Under the pieces are notes generated by a model. It was not told where the DNA came from, made no database searches, and worked only from the letters and a program-made list of their open reading frames with translations. Positions 59,348 to 64,000 of a stretch of 64,000 nucleotides of DNA are shown piece by piece. The stretch is from NCBI RefSeq assembly GCF_014202975.1, contig NZ_JACHHZ010000002.1, positions 248,001 through 312,000 on the forward strand, in the 5' to 3' direction. How positions within the stretch are numbered: position 1 is the first letter of the stretch; the number at the start of each line of letters is the position of its first letter. This stretch comes from Povalibacter uvarum. Lineage in GTDB: Bacteria > Pseudomonadota > Gammaproteobacteria > Steroidobacterales > Steroidobacteraceae. Made by a program: the position numbers and the translations under genes.

Positions 59348-59750
59348 GCGACACCCGATCGTTGTTCCCGTTCTTCGGGCCGGGCTCGCTGCCGTCGTCG
59401 CGAATGCAGAGCATCTCGGGGCCCGAGCCGATGATCATGTCGAGCCCATAGGCGATGACGAAAACGGGCCAGGCCGTGAACCAGCCGAGGCCGAAGAAAT
59501 CGGTGATGCTGATCTGACAGTAGACGCCGGTCGCGAGCAGCCAGATGCCGCCGCTGCGATTGAGATGCCGGCTGGGTGCGACGACGGCGACGAGGCCGGG
59601 CACGATGAGGGCAACGGGCCAGTAGTCCCAGACAGCGATCGGCAGATTCCAGCCGAGGTTCAGGGCCAGCAGCAGCCCGCCGAGCACCACGAGCACGATG
59701 CCCATGGCGAGTGGCGAGCGGCGCCGGTAGCGGGGTTCATTCGGGCTCAT
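59337..59750 (-). CDS. LiaI/DUF5668-like membrane protein
   Basis: The 137-residue protein has four short hydrophobic segments, with LAMGIVLVVLGGLLLALNLGWNLPIAVWDYWPVALIVPGLVAVVA at the N-terminus. This is the LiaI/DUF5668 repeat, which is also present in the N-terminal part of the LiaF-like protein. The C-terminal tail is polar. It overlaps the LiaF-like gene by 11 nt, so the two are translated together and perhaps interact. Function is inferred from that arrangement. Confidence 0.85.
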   Translation of the reverse strand: MSPNEPRYRRRSPLAMGIVLVVLGGLLLALNLGWNLPIAVWDYWPVALIVPGLVAVVAPSRHLNRSGGIWLLATGVYCQISITDFFGLGWFTAWPVFVIAYGLDMIIGSGPEMLCIRDDGSEPGPKNGNNDRVSHER

Positions 59751-59866
59751 TCAAAAGGTCTCCGGGCAGGCAGTCTGCTCCATGGGAGACACCTTACGAG
59801 CGGCGGCCCACCCCCGCCAGCAAACACCGGCAAACAGCCGGGCCGTACCGGTGAACCCGGTCCGGG

Positions 59867-62095
59867 CTACTGGGGCCGGAAGTTGGGGCGGTCGCGGTTG
59901 CCGGACTGGGAACGGCTGCTGTCGCCCGACCGGTTGCTGTTGCCCTGGTTGTTGTTCGACTGGCTGGGCTGCGGACGGGCGGCAGGCGGGGGATTGCTTC
60001 GCTCGATGCGCGGCTGCTGCGGCTGCGATCGTGGCTGCTCGGAGCGAGGCTGTTCGTATCGGGGCTGCGGCCGGGGTTGTTCAACCCTCGGTTGTGGCGA
60101 TCGCGGCTGTTCGAAGCGCGGCTGCTGTTCCACGCGCTCTGGACGAGCCTGCTGTTGCGAGTTCGACCAGTTTCGTTGAGAGCGGTCTTCGCGCTGACGG
60201 GCTGCCTGATCCCTGAATACATCACGCGCATCCGGCACGCGCTCGGGCTGGCGCTCGAGACGATTCTCCGGCCGGTTCTGCGGACGGATCGACTCCTCAT
60301 CCTGGCCGCCGCGCTGCAACCGCTGCTCTGCGTTGCCCCGCCACGATGGCTGCTGCGTCTGGCGATTGCCCGCATCGTTCTGCTGCTGCAGCGAATTCAC
60401 GGGCGGTGCACTGCGATCCCGCTGGCGATCCTGCACCCACGACGGACGATCCGAGACCGAGCGCTCACGCGTCGACCGCGAAGACGCAGGAGCAGCCGGA
60501 GTGCGATCCGACGTCACCGCCTGCGAGCGATCCGGCCCGCCTCGCGATCGCCAGTTGTCCTGACTGCGCTCGGATTCGTGCTGATCGTGGCTGCGTGTAG
60601 CGTCCTTCGGCGGAGGATTGGCGTTGCCCGTCACCAGCTGCGAGCGGCCGATCGGCCTGCCGCCATTCGCTTCGATGGCGCGCTGTTCCGCATCGAACGG
60701 AATGCGCTGATTGAGGCCGCCGCGCGGACGCGGCGCCACGAGATCACGTGCTGTCTGATTCGGTCGATCCGGGATGCGACCCAGCGTGCGCGATGCGAAA
60801 ACGCTGTCGCGATTCGGAGCGAGCGCCGGCGGACGCGAATCGTGATGCCAGCGCCGCAGATCTGACTGATCCACGCGGGTCCAGTGATTGTCGATGGGAC
60901 GTCCGCCCATGAAGCGGTCGCGATCGACGATCGTCACGGCGCGCCCATCGCGACCGTACATATAGTCGAAGTTTCGCGGCCGGCCGTTGTAGAAATTGTT
61001 GATGTACGTGTTGTTGACGATGACCGTGTTCGACACGTTCACGTTGTTGAAGTAGCGGCGCGAGTAGCGATACCCCGGCACGTACACTTCGCGCGGCCCG
61101 AGGGGGAACCAGCCGACGCCGCTGCCGAAACCCACTGCAACGCTCACACCGGGGCTGCCGGCCCATGCAACGAGCGCAGGCGCATAGACGGGACGGATAT
61201 GACGCGGACCCGGTACCCAGCACCAGCGGGATCGAACGTACGCCCAGCGACCGTAGTGAAACGGCGCGAACCCCCAGGGGGAATTGTCGACCCAGCTCCA
61301 GCCCCACGGCGACACCCAGACCCAGCGGCCGTAGCGATACGGCGCCCAGCCCGAGACGACGTAGGTCGGCTGCCACACGTAGCCGTAGCTCGGCTCGTTG
61401 ACCCAGTAACCATGACGATCGAGATCTTCGTAGCCGACGACTTCGTTCGACACGTAGCGCGTCGACACCGGATTCTCGCTGATGCGATTGCGATCGTTGG
61501 CCCAGTCTTCGAACGCTGTGCGCGGACCCAGCGGCTCGATGCGCGCGGAGATCTCACTGGTGCCGTCGAACACGCCCTCTTCGCTCGTGTCGACACGCCA
61601 GGTCTTCGAACCGGCATTCACTTCCGCACCGCCGTTGCGGGTGCGCACGATCGTCTGATCACCCGCGCCGCTCGCTTCGATGCGGTATTCGCCGGGATGC
61701 AGGACTTCGACGACGCAGTTCGGCGTATCGATTTCGATGCGCTCGCTGTCGCCGCGGCGAAGCAGACGAATGTTGGCCGACCCTTCGGTCACCTCGAGGT
61801 GCAGCACATCGTCGTCGAGATCGACGATCGACACGCCGGTGTTTTCATCGAGATGGACGGTGGCGGAACCGACCTGCAACTCCGCGCGTCCGCCTTTGTC
61901 CACCCACACCCGGTCGCCGTTCGTGAGCGGACGATTCAACACGGCTTCGGCCCATTCTTCGGTACCGGCGGGTGCAAGCGAAACGTCGCCTTCCGTGTAG
62001 CTCAGGCGCGCGACTCGTCCGGGCGGATCCGCGACCTCTTCGGCCGTGGCCACCCCCGCGAGGCAGAGCAGACTGATGAGCAACAGGCTACGCAT
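59867..62095 (-). CDS. FecR-domain/DUF6600 exported protein with low-complexity tail
   Basis: The 742-residue protein has a signal peptide (MRSLLLISLLCLAGVATAEE). A FecR-like beta domain spans about 25-170 (ARLSYTEGDVSLAPAG, VDKGGRAELQVGSATVHLDENTGVSIV). The Trp/Tyr-rich DUF6600 region spans about 225-345 (SYGYVWQPTYVVSGWAPYRYGRWVWVSPWGWSWVDNSPWGFAPFHYGRWAYV). An Asn-rich stretch and a 350-residue Arg/Gln/Pro/Ser tail follow, with PQPRxEQPR-type repeats and FRPQ at the end. It should be periplasmic or on the surface. The function of DUF6600 proteins is unknown. The tail is DNA-repeat-like and likely disordered. Confidence 0.9.
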   Translation of the reverse strand: MRSLLLISLLCLAGVATAEEVADPPGRVARLSYTEGDVSLAPAGTEEWAEAVLNRPLTNGDRVWVDKGGRAELQVGSATVHLDENTGVSIVDLDDDVLHLEVTEGSANIRLLRRGDSERIEIDTPNCVVEVLHPGEYRIEASGAGDQTIVRTRNGGAEVNAGSKTWRVDTSEEGVFDGTSEISARIEPLGPRTAFEDWANDRNRISENPVSTRYVSNEVVGYEDLDRHGYWVNEPSYGYVWQPTYVVSGWAPYRYGRWVWVSPWGWSWVDNSPWGFAPFHYGRWAYVRSRWCWVPGPRHIRPVYAPALVAWAGSPGVSVAVGFGSGVGWFPLGPREVYVPGYRYSRRYFNNVNVSNTVIVNNTYINNFYNGRPRNFDYMYGRDGRAVTIVDRDRFMGGRPIDNHWTRVDQSDLRRWHHDSRPPALAPNRDSVFASRTLGRIPDRPNQTARDLVAPRPRGGLNQRIPFDAEQRAIEANGGRPIGRSQLVTGNANPPPKDATRSHDQHESERSQDNWRSRGGPDRSQAVTSDRTPAAPASSRSTRERSVSDRPSWVQDRQRDRSAPPVNSLQQQNDAGNRQTQQPSWRGNAEQRLQRGGQDEESIRPQNRPENRLERQPERVPDARDVFRDQAARQREDRSQRNWSNSQQQARPERVEQQPRFEQPRSPQPRVEQPRPQPRYEQPRSEQPRSQPQQPRIERSNPPPAARPQPSQSNNNQGNSNRSGDSSRSQSGNRDRPNFRPQ

Positions 62096-62230
62096 GATTC
62101 ACCGTACGTTGAAACACCGTTCGATCAGTGACCAGTCAACGCCCTGCGGGCGTACCAAGTTCGAGGGCATCATCGATCCGCGCGGGTGAACTCAGAGTGA
62201 ACGATTTCCGCTGCTAAACTGAACGGCGCC

Positions 62231-63148
62231 ATGAATACCAGACCCATTCTCCGCGAACTCGCCGGAGTCGTCCTGATTCTGATGTCAGTCGGCGGATGCG
62301 GATCCCAACCTGAACGACCCAAGGAAGGCGCCCCCCAGCGTTCCACCAGTTCCGCGGTCCCGGACGCGCTGCTGGCTGACGCTATGCGGCGACATAATCA
62401 GGATCCGGCCCAGTCGCTCGCTTTGGTCGCCGAGGCGGCTGCCAAAGCGCCGAGCCGGCCCGATATCTTGTGGCTGTATGTGCAGCTCTGCGCGCGGGCG
62501 ACGGGCTGCGAGCCCGAGGAAGCCGAGGCACGCCTGCGCAAGCTCGACCCCGACAATGCAGCGGCATGGCTCGGTGCGTTCACACGCACGCATGCGCGTC
62601 GCGATGTCGCGGCACAGAATGAAATTCTCGACGCGATGAGTCGTAAAGCGCGCTTTGATATCTACTGGAATTCGCTGGTATCGAAGATCACGCGCGCCGT
62701 CGGCCCCGCGCCTGTCCCTGAAACGTCACTGACCGAGCCGCTGACGACGACCATGAACGCAGTCATCGGCTGGCTCTCGGGCATTGCGTTGCCGAGTTTC
62801 GCACCCCTCGGCGACACATGCCTGAAGACGACGAATCCCGCGACGGCCGAGCGCTGCCGCGGCATCGCGAAAGCGCTGATGCAAGGCGACAGCATGATCG
62901 CGGGCGGCATGGGAATCAGCATCATGGAAAAAGTTGCGCAGCCCGCGAGCGAAGAGGCGATGGCGATGGTCACGCATCGCACCCGGTCCGCCTACCAGCT
63001 CGAAACCGCGGGCGCGATCGTCTCGGCACAAGTCGAACAGGACAAGTTCACCCGCGAAATGCTCGAGCTGATGAGCACGCTGCGCCGCGAGCAGGATGTC
63101 TATATTGCGATCATCCGGTGGGCGGGGAAGCCGCTGGAGCCGCAATAA
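62231..63148 (+). CDS. Hypothetical lipoprotein
   Basis: The 305-residue protein has a lipoprotein signal (LAGVVLILMSVGGC, C23). A helical repeat-like domain follows: RRHNQDPAQSLALVAEAAAKAPSRPDILWLYVQLCARATGCEPEEAEARLRKLDPDNAAAWLGAFTR, which suggests TPR-like helices. A cysteine pair occurs in ATGCEPEE and in DTCLKTTNPATAERCRG. I recognise no family. It is divergent from the FecR/DUF6600 gene and convergent with rdgC. Confidence 0.75.
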   Translation: MNTRPILRELAGVVLILMSVGGCGSQPERPKEGAPQRSTSSAVPDALLADAMRRHNQDPAQSLALVAEAAAKAPSRPDILWLYVQLCARATGCEPEEAEARLRKLDPDNAAAWLGAFTRTHARRDVAAQNEILDAMSRKARFDIYWNSLVSKITRAVGPAPVPETSLTEPLTTTMNAVIGWLSGIALPSFAPLGDTCLKTTNPATAERCRGIAKALMQGDSMIAGGMGISIMEKVAQPASEEAMAMVTHRTRSAYQLETAGAIVSAQVEQDKFTREMLELMSTLRREQDVYIAIIRWAGKPLEPQ

Positions 63149-63159
63149 GCGCCAGTCCT

Positions 63160-64000
63160 CTAGGCTGCCTTCTTCTCCTGCTGCGGCTCGCCGCCCAGCG
63201 CTTCTCTCAGGTCGCTTAGCATCTGCGTCAGCTCGCCCGTCATCAGCAGGAAATCGATGTCGAACTGTTCTTCCGGCGACACGGTTTCGTCGTCGGACTT
63301 CTCCTTGACCATCTCCAGGAACTCGACGCGCTTCACCTGCAGCTTGTCGGTAAGAACGAACGCGATGCGATCGCTCCACGTCAGGCCGAGCCGCGTCGGG
63401 TATTTGCCCGACGAAAGATGCGCCTGGATTTCCTTGGTCTCGAGCGGGTGACGCACGTAGCGAACAGTAGCCTTGGTCTTGTCGGCGGTCTGCAGTTCGA
63501 GATCCTGGTCGATCACGAAACGCAGCGGCGCGTCGCCCAGCGAAAGCCACGCACCCATCGAGGCATGGGGAACGAGCTGAGTCTCGAGGAACTGCACGGG
63601 CAGGCTGCCGAGCGTGTCGCGCAACGTTTCGACGAGTTCGTCGGCGCGCGCGCCGCCTGCAGCATCGACCACGAACCAGCCATTGGCCGGATCGATCCAC
63701 GCGCGCGTGATGCGGCGACGCGATAGTGCGCGAGCACGCAGCTCTTCGGTCACTCGGTCCTTCAACTCGCGCATCTGCCGGCGCCCGACAGGGAATCCCT
63801 GCTGCTCCGCCAGCTCCGCGGCGCGCTCGTTCGTCACCTGCTTGATGATCGACGACGGCAGCAGCTTCTGCTCGACGCCGAGCGCGATCAGATGCTGACC
63901 GTTCGTCGTGTGCACGTAGCGCTGCGCCGGGCTCGAATGCACCCAGCCACGGCTGAACATCTCGAAACTGTTCGGCGCCTGCAGCGGACGATTGGAGAGG
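63160..64000 (-). CDS. rdgC: Recombination-associated protein RdgC (5' end beyond window)
   Basis: At least 280 residues of RdgC are present; the reading frame runs open to the window edge, where the residues before the internal methionine read LSNRPLQAPNSFEMFSRGWV, so the true start is outside. Family-typical blocks are visible: NGQHLIALGVEQKLLPSSIIKQV, EEQFDIDFLLMTGELTQML and the mixed helical core. RdgC forms a DNA-encircling ring dimer that limits RecA access; it occurs in beta- and gammaproteobacteria and so helps place the organism. Cytoplasmic and nucleoid-bound. Confidence 0.93.
   Translation of the reverse strand, partial: LSNRPLQAPNSFEMFSRGWVHSSPAQRYVHTTNGQHLIALGVEQKLLPSSIIKQVTNERAAELAEQQGFPVGRRQMRELKDRVTEELRARALSRRRITRAWIDPANGWFVVDAAGGARADELVETLRDTLGSLPVQFLETQLVPHASMGAWLSLGDAPLRFVIDQDLELQTADKTKATVRYVRHPLETKEIQAHLSSGKYPTRLGLTWSDRIAFVLTDKLQVKRVEFLEMVKEKSDDETVSPEEQFDIDFLLMTGELTQMLSDLREALGGEPQQEKKAA

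Noticed and set aside
60884-62131. 415-codon frame antisense to the FecR/DUF6600 gene
   Set aside because: It runs past the real gene's start and has only low-complexity residues.
1-64000. tRNA or rRNA genes, prophage or integrase
   Set aside because: No cloverleaf-like segment, rRNA-like stretch, integrase or transposase motif was found on reading both strands.

Overview
The window is a 64 kb piece of a high-GC Gram-negative chromosome. It carries a TonB-dependent receptor, an RND efflux pump, several predicted outer-membrane and lipoprotein genes, a CHASE4 hybrid kinase and, at the right edge, RdgC. RdgC is typical of beta- and gammaproteobacteria. A gammaproteobacterium of the Xanthomonadales/Steroidobacterales kind is the best guess, made from gene content only; the genus is not determined. 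Genes are dense on both strands. I saw no rRNA or tRNA gene, CRISPR array, insertion sequence or phage gene.

Layout. 1-19100: mostly unrelated housekeeping and accessory genes. These include an ICMT-like methyltransferase, a CBS protein, glutathione peroxidase, an AEC transporter, a TonB receptor, a MOSC protein, an M20 peptidase divergent from an orphan PstS-like lipoprotein, a LysE exporter, a DUF885 protein, a GST, an amidohydrolase, an ATP-dependent DNA ligase coupled to an envelope protein, and an acyl-CoA synthetase. 19110-23310: a TetR regulator divergent from thiolase, SDR and acyl-CoA dehydrogenase genes; with the synthetase this is a beta-oxidation locus. 23387-26299: a YdbS/YdbT-like bPH2 pair and a cyclophilin.

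26420-33840 is the most unusual region. A serine alpha/beta hydrolase, a degenerate CHAT-like protein, an intact CHAT cysteine protease (the last two overlapping by ATGA) and a C25/caspase-fold protease lie in a row on the plus strand. They face a two-HKD phospholipase D-like protein on the minus strand. Several predicted proteases placed next to lipid- or nucleic-acid-cleaving effectors resemble the logic of bacterial immune or cell-death modules, but I do not recognise this combination as a named system.

34074-38290 encodes an RND pump without its outer-membrane channel. 38460-43271 holds an AHSA1/ArsR pair, a Tat-exported Gfo/Idh oxidoreductase, a VOC protein and a RidA, epoxide hydrolase-like and AraC operon. 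43357-50134 holds membrane proteins, small exported proteins, a cytochrome c / cytochrome b561 pair and a pectin-acetylesterase-like enzyme coupled to a membrane-anchored helical protein. 50547-64000 holds a hybrid histidine kinase, a DEAD-box helicase, an M15-like peptidase, a LytS/LytTR two-component pair next to two LiaI/LiaF-like proteins, a large FecR/DUF6600 protein, a lipoprotein and partial rdgC.

A second theme is intergenic DNA. Many gaps carry hairpins built from a few recurring word families: six REP-like pairs, CACGGAG-type hairpins, GCTAGCCAG-type, GGTTGGCGG-type and GAGCTGTGAGC-type elements, a branched palindrome, and a perfect 26-bp inverted repeat between divergent genes.
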